DNA of 64,000 nucleotides from Fibrobacter sp. UWR4 (GTDB lineage: Bacteria; Fibrobacterota; Fibrobacteria; Fibrobacterales; Fibrobacteraceae), in assembly GCF_003149045.1 (NCBI RefSeq), contig NZ_QGDU01000017.1, positions 19,904-83,903 on the forward strand. Reading direction: 5' to 3'. The notes below the pieces were generated by a model. That model saw only the letters and a list, made by a program, of their open reading frames with translations, searched no databases and was not told where the DNA came from. Positions 1-9,200 of this stretch are shown here, in pieces (the first letter of the stretch is position 1; the number at the start of each line of letters is the position of its first letter). The position numbers were made by a program, and so were the translations under genes.

Positions 1-217
1 CATCGCCCTGGTGGAAAGTGAAATCCGAAAAAGTCTAGCGGATGCGCGAGGCCGCAAGGATCCTGTAACGCCTTTTATAGACGAAAAAGCTCAAATTTCC
101 AGTCGTGAGGTCATGGTTTCTCACATAAATATGTTTGTCAATGATTTCTCCGAAAACGTGGGGGACCGGGGGTGGGCTGCCCTGGAAAACTTATGGCGGT
201 TGGTTAGGTGTGCATAA
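1..217 (+). CDS. mqnD: MqnD-like menaquinone biosynthesis enzyme, C-terminal part
   Basis: Partial gene: the frame is open from base 2, so the start lies left of the window, and it stops at 215-217. The visible 72 residues end with a segment HINMFVNDFSENVGDRGWAA, which resembles the C-terminal helix of MqnD (1,4-dihydroxy-6-naphthoate synthase), where an HI.x.FVN.F..xLG.EG.RA pattern is usual. MqnD acts in the cytoplasm in the futalosine branch of menaquinone synthesis. The call fits the menG, ubiX and ubiA-type genes at 24.4-26.6 kb. MqnA is the main alternative, but its C-terminus differs. Only the tail can be seen, so the call rests on that motif and the pathway context. Confidence 0.6.
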   Translation, partial: IALVESEIRKSLADARGRKDPVTPFIDEKAQISSREVMVSHINMFVNDFSENVGDRGWAALENLWRLVRCA

Positions 218-340
218 TTTGTTGAATGACAAGAATTTATTGCGATTTTTTTAAAAACTTGCGTAAATTTTAAAAAACAGCGGAATTTTGACGAAAACTT
301 TATTTATTTTCCATTTTGCATCTTATTTTGGAGATTTCAT

Positions 341-541
341 ATGAGTTTAGTGAATGATCTCGAACAGGAAGTTGAAAACTTCAAGCGTGAGTATGAAAAG
401 TTCGAACGCGGTAATAAGTCCGCCGGAACCCGTGCTCGTAAGGTCCTGCAGGACATCAAGAAGACCTGCCAGGAGATTCGTGTGTCTATTCAAGGAGTGA
501 AGAAGGAAGAGGGTAAGTCCGGTCCTGAGGCCGAGGACTAA
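341..541 (+). CDS. small histone H1-like (Hc1-type) DNA-binding protein
   Basis: 66 residues, very rich in Lys, Arg and Glu and predicted fully helical. The central GNKSAGTRARKVLQDIKK matches the pattern of bacterial histone H1-like proteins of the Hc1 type (NKxAGxRARK). These bind DNA without strong sequence preference and compact the nucleoid. The start is an ATG at 341 preceded by GGAG at 330-333, a normal spacing. The gene stands alone between AT-rich intergenic regions, with a small hairpin 9 bases after the stop. The short length and biased composition keep the family call moderate. Confidence 0.6.
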   Translation: MSLVNDLEQEVENFKREYEKFERGNKSAGTRARKVLQDIKKTCQEIRVSIQGVKKEEGKSGPEAED

Positions 542-549
542 CCTGAAAA

Positions 550-570
550 GCCTGTAAAACAGGCCTGTTT
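550..570 (+). terminator. weak hairpin terminator after the histone-like gene
   Basis: Stem of 6 bp (550-555 with 559-564) and an AAA loop, followed by CTGTTTT. The stem is short and the T-run modest, so termination is only likely. Confidence 0.35.
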
Positions 571-728
571 TCACCGATTTTCACCTAAAATTTGCCAAAT
601 TTTGCGAAAATCGTTTGACTAAAGGCCGTTTTGAAGGTATATTCCCATTTGGAATTTACGTTTGCCTCTACGGGCAAACTGTAAGCGTATGAATTTTAAG
701 TGTTCTATGATTGGAGAAACGTAGCAGT

Positions 729-2246
729 ATGACCCTAAAGAAACTGGTCTTAATCACGGCCGGGGCAATGCTTCTTACCGGAACCGCCATGGCAAAGAAT
801 ATCAATGTGCCTGGTGATTACAGCAAGATTGCAGATGCTCTCGGTAATGCTGACGCTGGCGATACTATTTTCGTTAAGCGCGGTACCTATAACGAAAACA
901 TCACCTTGATCATGGGTGTTGTGCTCAGAGGCGAAGAACCGACCTCTACCATCATTGATGGTGGCCGTCGCGGTCCTACCGTCATGGGTACTTCGGGCGC
1001 AGAAATGTCCCACTTTACCATTAGAAACGGTCTCGAAGGTATTCTCTGCGAAAACGCAGCTCCTTACATTCATGACTGCTATGTGCTGGACAACCATGCA
1101 ACTGGTGTCGGCGCATTCATTTCTCTTCCGCATCTTCGTAACAACGTCGTCTATGGCAACCGCTGGTCCGGCATTCTTGCCTGGGGCGCTAAGTCTCTCG
1201 ACGCTTATATCGAACAGAACGTTGTACTCCGCAATGGCTATTCCGGCCTTGCACTGAAGGGACCGACCAACGTGGTCGCCCGTAACAACATCTTCATGGA
1301 AAACCACTACTACGGTGTGTTTGCTGACCCGGCTGCCGGTCAGACGAAGGTGGAATACAACAACATCTACAAGAACTATTATCCGTTCAACCAGTTCATC
1401 AAGGTGAACCGTACGAACGTTTCCCTCGATCCGAAATTCAAGAACGCCTCTCTCTCCAAGCCGGACTTCTTCTGCCAGTCCACCTCTCCGATGCTCAAGC
1501 GCGGTAAGGGTAAGCTGGACATTGGTCTGACTACCGCAGGTCTGGTTAAGGAAGAAGAAGCTGTTGAAGAAACCCGTAATCCGGATACCGATGGCGATGG
1601 CCTTTGCGATCCTTGGGTTTCCGAAGAAGGCGTCTCCGATAAGTACGCTTCCGTTTGCACCGGCCTCGACAACTGCCCCGAAGAAGCTGAAGACTTCGAC
1701 GGCTTCCAGGATGACGATGGCTGCCCGGATCCGGACAATGACCGTGACGGTCTTTGCGATCCTTGGGTAGAAGCTAAGGGCATGCTCTCTAACTTCGCTC
1801 ACATTTGTAAGGGTGTTGACCTCTGCCCCGAACAGGCAGAATCCCTGAATGACTACAAGGACGACGATGGTTGCCCGGATGAAGTTCCGCAGCCGCCTAA
1901 GAAGGTCTTCGTTCTTGAAGGTGTGAACTTTGAATCTGGTAAGGCAACCATTACTCCGGACTCCTACATCTCCCTGATGAAGGTGGTGGACATCATGGAA
2001 ACCTTCACCGAAGCTACCTTCCAGATTGTCGGTCACACCGATAACGTTGGTAACAAGGATAAGAACAAGCAGCTTTCCGCAGACCGCGCTGCAGCCGTTA
2101 AGAACTTCCTCGTTGAGAAGGGCATTAACGAAAGCCGTATGGTAACTGATGGTATGGGTGACACTAAGCCGGTCGCCTCCAACAAGACCCCGGAAGGTCG
2201 TGCTCAGAACCGTCGTATTGAGTTTATCCGTACGGATATCAATTAA
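729..2246 (+). CDS. exported beta-helix / TSP3 repeat / OmpA-domain protein
   Basis: 505 residues. A signal peptide (MTLKKLVLITAGAMLLTGTA, cut near MAKA) is followed by a right-handed parallel beta-helix region of about residues 25-265, with repeated N-rich turns such as ARNNIF and VEYNNIY. Two calcium-type thrombospondin-3 repeats (DTDGDGLCDPW near 284 and DNDRDGLCDPW near 336) come next, then an OmpA C-terminal peptidoglycan-binding domain from about 392 (GHTDNVG and a final RAQNRRIEF). It probably sits in the outer membrane or periplasm and anchors to the wall. The ATG at 729 is preferred because GGAGA lies at 713-717; the in-frame TTG at 711 has no ribosome site and would spoil the signal peptide. 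First gene of a locus with the TPR proteins downstream. Confidence 0.8.
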   Translation: MTLKKLVLITAGAMLLTGTAMAKNINVPGDYSKIADALGNADAGDTIFVKRGTYNENITLIMGVVLRGEEPTSTIIDGGRRGPTVMGTSGAEMSHFTIRNGLEGILCENAAPYIHDCYVLDNHATGVGAFISLPHLRNNVVYGNRWSGILAWGAKSLDAYIEQNVVLRNGYSGLALKGPTNVVARNNIFMENHYYGVFADPAAGQTKVEYNNIYKNYYPFNQFIKVNRTNVSLDPKFKNASLSKPDFFCQSTSPMLKRGKGKLDIGLTTAGLVKEEEAVEETRNPDTDGDGLCDPWVSEEGVSDKYASVCTGLDNCPEEAEDFDGFQDDDGCPDPDNDRDGLCDPWVEAKGMLSNFAHICKGVDLCPEQAESLNDYKDDDGCPDEVPQPPKKVFVLEGVNFESGKATITPDSYISLMKVVDIMETFTEATFQIVGHTDNVGNKDKNKQLSADRAAAVKNFLVEKGINESRMVTDGMGDTKPVASNKTPEGRAQNRRIEFIRTDIN

Positions 2247-2257
2247 AGGAGTAGGTG

Positions 2258-4501
2258 ATGCGTTCAAGTTTTCTTAAAACAGCAGCAGTCTTCGGACTCT
2301 CCGTAGCCAGCACCTCTTTGTTTGCAGATGCCATTTATTCTCCCCATAAGTACCAGCAGAATGACTGGTTCGCAGAATTCGGTGGCAACACCTCCATGTA
2401 TGTGAACCCGGCTTCTATCGCAGAAACCGAACAGCTGGAATTTAGCGCAGCATTCTTTAGCTCCATTAGCGGTGAAGCAAGCCAGGAATACGTGAGCTTG
2501 ACTTACCCCATGGACTACAAGCATACTTTGGGCTTCTCTTTCTTCGAAAACGGTGCCGGCATTGATGACGGTCCGGATTACGGTGAATATGCCTTCATGC
2601 TTGGTTATGCTTACAACCTGATGCAGTGCGTCTCCCTGGGTGTGGACCTCTCCGTCCTCTACATCAACCAGTTCGACGCTGTGAAGCAGGTTACTCTCGG
2701 TGCTGACGTAGGCCTTAGCTGGAATCCGCTGGCATCCTCCAAGTACGGTTACCTCTTGGTTGGCGTTGCTCTCCAGAACATCGCTCAGCCGGCTATCGCT
2801 ACTGATCCTGATGCAAGTGCATTCGTTGTTCCGGGCTTCTTCGGTGGTGCCCGCGATGACGCTTACAACATTCCTGCAAACCTGAACCTGTCTTTCTTCT
2901 ATCGTGGCTTCAACCGCGCTCTCGAAGTTAAGGCTGAAATCTCCCTCATCGACGTGTTCCACGCCGAAGAAGAAGGTGGTGATGGTCTGAGCCCGGAAAT
3001 GAGTTTCACTTTGACTTACTACCTGTCTCCGCATCTTGGTGTTCGCGCTCGCTTCACCAAGGAAGGTTACCCGGTAGTTGGTGCTACTGTTAACGTTAAG
3101 GATGTTTCCATCTTCCGTTACCTGGCACTGGACCTCGAAATGTCTCACGATGACCTCTATGCCAAGAAGAACCGTGGTTTCATCTGGGCCGTGAAGATTA
3201 CTTCCCGCTTCGGTGACACCCGTGAAGAAAAGATTGGTGAAGAACGTTATCGCCGTTTGAAGATTGAACCTGAAAACGACTACCGTGCAGCAATGCGTCT
3301 CTACTTGAACCGTCAGTTCCTCGAAGCAGCTTATGCTTTCGGTAAGGTTCAGACCAAGTACCCCGCATTCCACCTTGTCGACCAGGCTGCCTTCTATAAG
3401 GCAAAGTCCTTCGAAAACCTCCGTATGCACAAGGCTGCAAAGTCCGTGTACGAAGATGCTATCAAGCGCTATCCCCAGAGTGACCAGCGTGCTAAGTACC
3501 ACTTCCAGTTGATGAACATCGACTATAAGGAAGGCAAGTACACTGACGCTATGTCCAAGTACCAGGGTATTGCCCAGAAGTTTGGTGAAAGCGACGTTAA
3601 GGCTGACGCTGACTACGTTGCAGGTCAGATCAAGTTCGAACAGGGCCTCTATCAGGAAGCTGTTGACCTGCTGGCTGCAATTCTCCCGGGTAACGCAAAC
3701 TACTTCTATGCTCGCTATACCATGGGTATCGCTTACAGCCGTCTCGGCAAGTTCGACGAAGCTGAAAACTGCTTCCGCGACATTACCGAACAGCCCTACT
3801 CCAACCAGTCTGAAAGCGACCTGCAGGACGCTGCTCGCGTGAAGCTGGGTCACCTCTTCTTCTCTGGCGAAAAGCCGGATATTCCGGCCGCAGTAGAAAT
3901 GTACCATCAGGTGCAGCCTTCTTCTCCGGTGTACGACGAAGCAGTGCTCGGTATTGCATGGTCCTTCCTGAAGGTGAACAAGCCGGACGAAGCAATGAAG
4001 CCCGCTCAGCTGATCATCAACAAGTATCCGGATTCCTTCCTGGTTTCTGAAGCTTACCTCGTGATCGGTTACTGCCACTTCATGAAGAAGAATTACAAGA
4101 ATGCTGTTGAAGCCCTTGAACAGGCTGAAAAGCGTACCGAACAGCCGGTTGTATCTGTGGCTGCTCGTGACTCCGCTCGCCAGGCATTCGATGCAATGCA
4201 GGACGAATTTGATTCTGTCCAGGTTAAGGCTCTTGACCTCGCTCGTCAGCTCCCCACTCCTCGTGTGCAGAGCAAGCGCGATGCTTTGAAGCCTTCCTTC
4301 GATAAGGCTAACGCAGCTATTGAAGATTATGCAGCCTTCAGCCAGAAGGCCATCCAGAGTGACCGCTTCGAATCCAACCGTAAGCGTATCTTGGATGACG
4401 CAGGCTTTACCTTGGCAACTGCAAAGACCAAGATGGGCCAGGGCGCTGGTGTTTCTCAGGAAGCTCAGCAGCAACTCGACGAACTGGAGGACCTGGAGTA
4501 A
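2258..4501 (+). CDS. PorV-like beta-barrel plus TPR domain envelope protein
   Basis: 747 residues. Signal peptide ending near SLFADA, then an N-terminal region of about 330 residues with alternating amphipathic strands and the NPASIAETEQLEFSAAF pattern of PorV/PorQ or UPF0164-type outer-membrane barrels. From about residue 345 the protein turns helical with at least six TPR-like units (for example EAAYAFGKVQTKYPAF and GKYTDAMSKYQGIAQKF). The C-terminus is a Gln/Glu-rich helix. It probably forms an outer-membrane barrel with a periplasmic TPR scaffold. Start: ATG at 2258 with AGGAG at 2247-2251; a GTG at 2255 is also in frame but less well placed. It lies 11 bases behind the OmpA-type gene, so the two are cotranscribed. 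Confidence 0.65.
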   Translation: MRSSFLKTAAVFGLSVASTSLFADAIYSPHKYQQNDWFAEFGGNTSMYVNPASIAETEQLEFSAAFFSSISGEASQEYVSLTYPMDYKHTLGFSFFENGAGIDDGPDYGEYAFMLGYAYNLMQCVSLGVDLSVLYINQFDAVKQVTLGADVGLSWNPLASSKYGYLLVGVALQNIAQPAIATDPDASAFVVPGFFGGARDDAYNIPANLNLSFFYRGFNRALEVKAEISLIDVFHAEEEGGDGLSPEMSFTLTYYLSPHLGVRARFTKEGYPVVGATVNVKDVSIFRYLALDLEMSHDDLYAKKNRGFIWAVKITSRFGDTREEKIGEERYRRLKIEPENDYRAAMRLYLNRQFLEAAYAFGKVQTKYPAFHLVDQAAFYKAKSFENLRMHKAAKSVYEDAIKRYPQSDQRAKYHFQLMNIDYKEGKYTDAMSKYQGIAQKFGESDVKADADYVAGQIKFEQGLYQEAVDLLAAILPGNANYFYARYTMGIAYSRLGKFDEAENCFRDITEQPYSNQSESDLQDAARVKLGHLFFSGEKPDIPAAVEMYHQVQPSSPVYDEAVLGIAWSFLKVNKPDEAMKPAQLIINKYPDSFLVSEAYLVIGYCHFMKKNYKNAVEALEQAEKRTEQPVVSVAARDSARQAFDAMQDEFDSVQVKALDLARQLPTPRVQSKRDALKPSFDKANAAIEDYAAFSQKAIQSDRFESNRKRILDDAGFTLATAKTKMGQGAGVSQEAQQQLDELEDLE

Positions 4502-4546
4502 TCCGGGTTCGTCCCTTTTTTATGATTTCATAGGTGGATAGAGTAC

Positions 4547-7500
4547 ATGAAAAACCTTTTACTCGTTTCGGCAATTGTGGCCTCTTTGGTAGGCACCTCT
4601 TTTGCCGCAGACCCATGTAAGGAAAAGACTGCAGAAGCAAAGAAAATGATGGCTAAGTGTAAGGCCATCGGTAAGGGCAATGCTGGTTATGAATCCTGCG
4701 CTAGCTCTTATAAGGTTGCAAAGAACCAGGCCGAACAGGCTTGCCGTTCTGGTGGCCTTGATGAAAAGGGTATGACTGATGCCATTGCCCAGTGGGAAAA
4801 GCAGGTGAACAACTGTAAGGGTAAGCAGAATGCACGTTGTGCTTCCGCTCTCCAGCAGCTCGGTCACTATCAGTTCCAGCTGGAAGAAAAGCAGTTCCTC
4901 GACAGAACCGCTCAGTACGAAGAAGATGTTGCATGGTGCGCTGACCGCGATAACAAGCCGGCTAAGTGCGCTAACATCGATGATCTTCCCAAGGCAGATC
5001 ACCAGAAGTCTCTGGGTTACTTCCTGGAATACATCGATAAGTATCCTAAGGAAAGCAAGACTCCGACCGTTATGTACCAGGCTGCAGCAGTTCTGGAAGC
5101 TAGCGGCGAAGACGACAAGGCATTCAAGCTCCGCGATCGCCTTGTAAAGACCTTCCCGGATAACGGCCTTGTTCCCAAGGCATGGCTCCGTATTGCTGAA
5201 TACCACTTCATGAACCGTAAGTTTAAGGATGCTATCAACGCCTATAAGAAGGTGACTGGCTTCGATAACTTGACTGGTAAGGAAGCAGCATTGGCCATGT
5301 ACCACTTGGCTGAATCCTACTATGAAACTGCAGAATTCGAAACTGCAGCAATCCAGTACTACAACTACATCATTGGCGCCGACAAGGGTAAATACCCTGC
5401 AGACTTGCGCGGTGAAGCAATGGACTTCATGGCCGCCGCATTCTCTGACTTGGAAGGTGGTGGTGTCCAGGAAGCTGAAGCTTTCTTGAAGGACAAGAAG
5501 GTTAACTTCAAGGACTCCGTCTACTACCGTATCGGTATGAAGAACAAGGACCATGACCGTAACGAAGAAGCTGTCCAGTCCTTCAAGCGTTTGATGAGTA
5601 TCAACCCGGACTACATCGATGCTCCGCTGGCTGATATTGCCATGATTGAAATTCTCATTGTCCAGCAGAAGTTCGAAGAAGCTCAGCAGCATCGTTACTC
5701 TGTTGTGAAGCGTTACGACCGTAACTCTTCCTGGTACAAGAAGAACCAGAAGTATCCTGAATCTGTGAAGAATGCTGAAACTGCAATTCGCGGCGCTATG
5801 CTCGACATTCCGCAGTATCATCATTCTCGCGCTGCCAAGCTCACCAAGGAAGGTGACTTGGAAGCCGGTAAGAAGCAGTATGCAGAAGCTATTAAGGCTT
5901 ACGAAGCATTCCTGAAGCGCTATGCAAAGGAACCGACTTGGGACGAATACAAGGTTCACATCAACCTCGCTCTCGTTTACCAGGAAATGGGTCAGTTTGC
6001 TAACGCTGCCAAGATGTTCAACTGGATCGTCGACACCGATACTACCCGTTACGGTCGTCGTCCCATGGGCTCCGAAGCTCTCCTGAAGAAGGAAGAAGCT
6101 GGTTATAACGCAGTGCTCATGATGGACCAGGCTCGCGAAGCTGCTAAGAAGAATAAGGCTGGTGACGATGCTGTTAAGGCATACGCACTTCCGGAAACCA
6201 AGGCTTACTTTGAACAGGTTAAGCGCTACATGGCTAAGTTCGGTCAGAACAAGGAAGCTGCAGAACTTGCTTACAACGCTGCAATCGTTCATTACGATGC
6301 AAAGCAGTTCAAGACTGCAGTTACCGAACTTCGCAAGCTGAAGCAGGATCATCCTAAGCATCAGTACATCTTGCTTATTAGCCGTATGCTTGCTCAGTCC
6401 CTGTTGGAATCTAGCCAGCTGGATGAAGCTCTTACCGAATTCGAATGGCTCTTTGCCCAGTACAGCGACAAGAAGAAGCCGACCTACAATGATTCCATGG
6501 CTAAGGAAATCGAAAAGGCTATCGCTTACGTTCTGTTCCAGCAGGCAGAAGTCTCTGTCAAGTCCAAGCAGTACGAAAAGGGTGCAGGCGCCTACCTCGC
6601 TCTCGTGAAGCGTTACCCGAAGATCGACATTGCTGACAAGGCTGTGTTCGAAGCTGCTGCAGCTTACGAATCTGCTGAAAAGTATACCATGGCCGCTCAG
6701 ACCTTCATGATGTTGCCGAAGCAGTATGCTGCATCTCCGCTCACCATCAAGGGTATCGTTCGTGCCGCAGGTGCATACAAGAAGGAAAGCGCTGCAGTTC
6801 CGGCTAACAGCAAGAACGCTGCAAAGGAAAAGGAACGTCTCCTCCGCGAAGCTGCTAATACCTACTTGTTCATCACCAACAACTTCCCGAAGGATTCCAT
6901 GGCATTCCTCGCCATCGCATCCGCTGCACAGACTTACGATTCCATCCCGGATAAGAAGACTGCTGCAATGACCTACGAAATTGCCTACAAGCGCTACCAC
7001 GAAGATGAACGTACTCCGGGTTATCTCTATAGCGCATGCTTGAGCTACGATGAAGCTAAGATGGCTGACGAAGCTATCCGCTGCTCTAAGGACCTGGTCC
7101 GTGACTACCCGAAGAGCTCCTATGCCCTGGATGCTGCATTCTCCATCCCGATGGCTTACGCCAACGTGAAGAAGTGGGATCTGGCTGCTAAGGAATACCA
7201 CACCTTCATCAAGATGTATACCGAAGATAAGGAAAAGCTGATTGCTGCCTATATCGGTGCTGCTCGCGCCTACATGGAACTTAAGGAAGAAGATAAGGCT
7301 ATTGCCGACTATGACGCTACCCTTAAGAACTATGATAAGTACGGTCTGCAGATCAAGAACGCTGACCCGGCAGTTCCTGCTGAAGCAGCATTCTATCTCG
7401 GTGAACACGAATATAACAAGATGACTCCGATGGTCATCAAGGGCAAGGATAAGGAAAAGGCTAAGGTCATCAAGTCCCTGGTGGATATCCTCCAGAAGGC

Positions 7501-8356
7501 TATGGGTCAGTACTCCAAGTCTGCAACCTACGCATCTGAAAAGTGGACCTTCCGTGCCACCAACAAGATGGGTAAGCTCTTCGTGACTATGGCCGAAAAG
7601 ATCCGCGAACAGGAACTGAACGGCAAGAAGGAAGACGAACGCTTCGCAGAACGTATCGGTATTGTTCAGCAGCTTCCCAGCTACTATGAACAGGCTCAGC
7701 CAATCTTCAAGAAGAACATCGACCTTGCTCGTGACCAGGGTTTCTATAACAAGGACGTGGTGGAAGCAGAAGAAGGCTACATCGAAATGTACTACCAGAG
7801 CGCTGCTGTGTACATGGAAGTTGCCGATGCATTTGCAAACTCTCCGCTGCCTGACTCTGCTGCCATCGTGAAGGAATACGTTGAATACGAAGGCATGGTC
7901 AAGGACGACGCTATGGAAGCTGTCCATGAAGACTTGGAAGCTTACCGTGAAGAATTGTCTTCTCGTTCTGAAGCTGCAAAGCAGGCTGCAATCCCCGTTT
8001 GCCAGACCGGTATCAAGGCTTCTGCCTACTACGGTATTGACAATCAGTGGACTGCTAAGCTGTTCGAACTTCTCAAGTCTATTGATGAAGCTAACGAAGT
8101 GCTGAACACCAAGATCGAAAAGTTCGACCCGTCCACCTTGTTCTCTGATCCGTCTTACTTCAAGACCAAGGCTCGTATTGAACAGATTTCTAAGTCCGAG
8201 GTGATGACTCCGGAAGAACAGATCGCTACCTATCGTGACATCATCAAGGAAGGCAAGGCCGAAAACGAAAAGTTGAAGGCAAAGCTTGCTGAACTGAAGA
8301 AGATGCTTGCTCCGGCTCCTGCACCTGCTGCAGCAACTGGCGCTGGCGAATTCTAG
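4547..8356 (+). CDS. giant periplasmic TPR protein (1269 aa)
   Basis: A signal peptide (cut after SFAAD) precedes an N-terminal region with about ten cysteines in the first 150 residues, then more than 1000 residues of TPR-type helical hairpins with repeated YP and F..A..Y signatures (KYPKE, RYPKID, DYPKSS). The C-terminus is a coiled coil (ENEKLKAKLAELKKML) followed by a Pro/Ala tail. A periplasmic scaffold is the likely role; TPR proteins such as GltE/AglT serve similarly in Myxococcus gliding and Tol-like machines. AGGTGG at 4532-4537 supports the ATG. Third gene of the locus, closed by a strong terminator at 8373. Codon use is highly biased (GAA, AAG, GCT), suggesting high expression. The exact function is unknown. 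Confidence 0.7.
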   Translation: MKNLLLVSAIVASLVGTSFAADPCKEKTAEAKKMMAKCKAIGKGNAGYESCASSYKVAKNQAEQACRSGGLDEKGMTDAIAQWEKQVNNCKGKQNARCASALQQLGHYQFQLEEKQFLDRTAQYEEDVAWCADRDNKPAKCANIDDLPKADHQKSLGYFLEYIDKYPKESKTPTVMYQAAAVLEASGEDDKAFKLRDRLVKTFPDNGLVPKAWLRIAEYHFMNRKFKDAINAYKKVTGFDNLTGKEAALAMYHLAESYYETAEFETAAIQYYNYIIGADKGKYPADLRGEAMDFMAAAFSDLEGGGVQEAEAFLKDKKVNFKDSVYYRIGMKNKDHDRNEEAVQSFKRLMSINPDYIDAPLADIAMIEILIVQQKFEEAQQHRYSVVKRYDRNSSWYKKNQKYPESVKNAETAIRGAMLDIPQYHHSRAAKLTKEGDLEAGKKQYAEAIKAYEAFLKRYAKEPTWDEYKVHINLALVYQEMGQFANAAKMFNWIVDTDTTRYGRRPMGSEALLKKEEAGYNAVLMMDQAREAAKKNKAGDDAVKAYALPETKAYFEQVKRYMAKFGQNKEAAELAYNAAIVHYDAKQFKTAVTELRKLKQDHPKHQYILLISRMLAQSLLESSQLDEALTEFEWLFAQYSDKKKPTYNDSMAKEIEKAIAYVLFQQAEVSVKSKQYEKGAGAYLALVKRYPKIDIADKAVFEAAAAYESAEKYTMAAQTFMMLPKQYAASPLTIKGIVRAAGAYKKESAAVPANSKNAAKEKERLLREAANTYLFITNNFPKDSMAFLAIASAAQTYDSIPDKKTAAMTYEIAYKRYHEDERTPGYLYSACLSYDEAKMADEAIRCSKDLVRDYPKSSYALDAAFSIPMAYANVKKWDLAAKEYHTFIKMYTEDKEKLIAAYIGAARAYMELKEEDKAIADYDATLKNYDKYGLQIKNADPAVPAEAAFYLGEHEYNKMTPMVIKGKDKEKAKVIKSLVDILQKAMGQYSKSATYASEKWTFRATNKMGKLFVTMAEKIREQELNGKKEDERFAERIGIVQQLPSYYEQAQPIFKKNIDLARDQGFYNKDVVEAEEGYIEMYYQSAAVYMEVADAFANSPLPDSAAIVKEYVEYEGMVKDDAMEAVHEDLEAYREELSSRSEAAKQAAIPVCQTGIKASAYYGIDNQWTAKLFELLKSIDEANEVLNTKIEKFDPSTLFSDPSYFKTKARIEQISKSEVMTPEEQIATYRDIIKEGKAENEKLKAKLAELKKMLAPAPAPAAATGAGEF

Positions 8357-8372
8357 CGGTAAAAACAATTTT

Positions 8373-8410
8373 ACGGGGGACCTTGTTCATAGGGCTCCCC
8401 CGTTCTTTTT
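8373..8410 (+). terminator. rho-independent terminator after the TPR gene
   Basis: Eight-bp G/C-rich stem (8373-8380 with 8396-8403) followed by TCTTTTT. It separates the three-gene scaffold unit from the ExbB/ExbD unit. Confidence 0.8.
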
Positions 8411-8542
8411 GAAAAAAATTGGGTATTTCCGTATCGTAAATTAAGTTTTACCACCTAAATCTTCCCAATTTGCTCAAAAAAATTTAATATGAACTTCAAT
8501 ATTTCAAAAAAACAAAAACCACTCATTTAAAGGAGTACTCTA

Positions 8543-9163
8543 ATGTCTAAAATGCTTCAATCTTTCAGCCCCGAATCCGATGGTTGGCAGTTCATGTGGA
8601 TCATCTCGGTCGTCTTCCTGATCGGCCTTGGTTTCTCCATCGAACGTTTTGTCTACATCATGGTTAAGAGCGGTTCTGGCCGTGCTAAGTTCCTGGCTGA
8701 CTTTGGTAAGCTCATCTCTTCTCAGCAGTATGATCAGGCTCTGAGCCTCGCTAACAAGACCAAGCTCCCGGTTGCTCGCGTCATGGCTGCAATCGTTGCT
8801 GCTCGTAACGGTGGCCGCGAAACCATGACTGCTGCTTGCGATGCAGTTTTCCTTACTGAAGCTCCCCGTCTGACTCGTTACATCTCCATCATCCAGGTTA
8901 TGGCTTCCATCTCTACCTTGCTCGGTCTGATGGGTACTATTTACGGTCTGATCTTCACCTTCGACGCTGTTGCTAACAAGCCTGCTTCTGAACGTGCAAA
9001 GGCTCTTTCTGACGGTATCGCTATCGCTATGGGTACCACCCTCCTCGGCCTTCTCTCTGCAGTGCCCCTGCTGGTTATCGTTGGCCTCCTCAACATGAAC
9101 TCCGAACGCCTGATCCAGGAAATGGAAGAAAAGGGCCTCAAGATCATCAACTCCTTGGCATAA
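8543..9163 (+). CDS. MotA/TolQ/ExbB-family proton channel protein
   Basis: 206 residues with three membrane segments: about 16-38, 105-135 and 155-180. The conserved channel core GLMGTIYGLIFTF and the GTTLLGLLSAVPLLV segment are typical of TolQ/ExbB. Such proteins form an inner-membrane pentamer around an ExbD/TolR dimer and use the proton motive force to drive envelope-spanning work. AAGGAG lies just before the ATG at 8543. It begins a four-gene unit with two ExbD-like genes and a TonB/AgmX-like gene. Which member of the TolQ/ExbB/AglR group it is cannot be decided from sequence alone. Confidence 0.88.
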   Translation: MSKMLQSFSPESDGWQFMWIISVVFLIGLGFSIERFVYIMVKSGSGRAKFLADFGKLISSQQYDQALSLANKTKLPVARVMAAIVAARNGGRETMTAACDAVFLTEAPRLTRYISIIQVMASISTLLGLMGTIYGLIFTFDAVANKPASERAKALSDGIAIAMGTTLLGLLSAVPLLVIVGLLNMNSERLIQEMEEKGLKIINSLA

Positions 9164-9200
9164 TTGTTTAGGTAATTACAATTAACTGGAGTTAATAAAT

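Noticed and set aside
711..728. TTG start of the OmpA-type gene
   Set aside because: No ribosome site upstream, and the extra six residues would spoil the signal peptide.
750..8368. Very long minus-strand open frames opposite the envelope genes
   Set aside because: They mirror the plus genes; the strong codon bias (GAA, AAG, GCT) removes stop codons on the other strand. They lack start signals and known domains.
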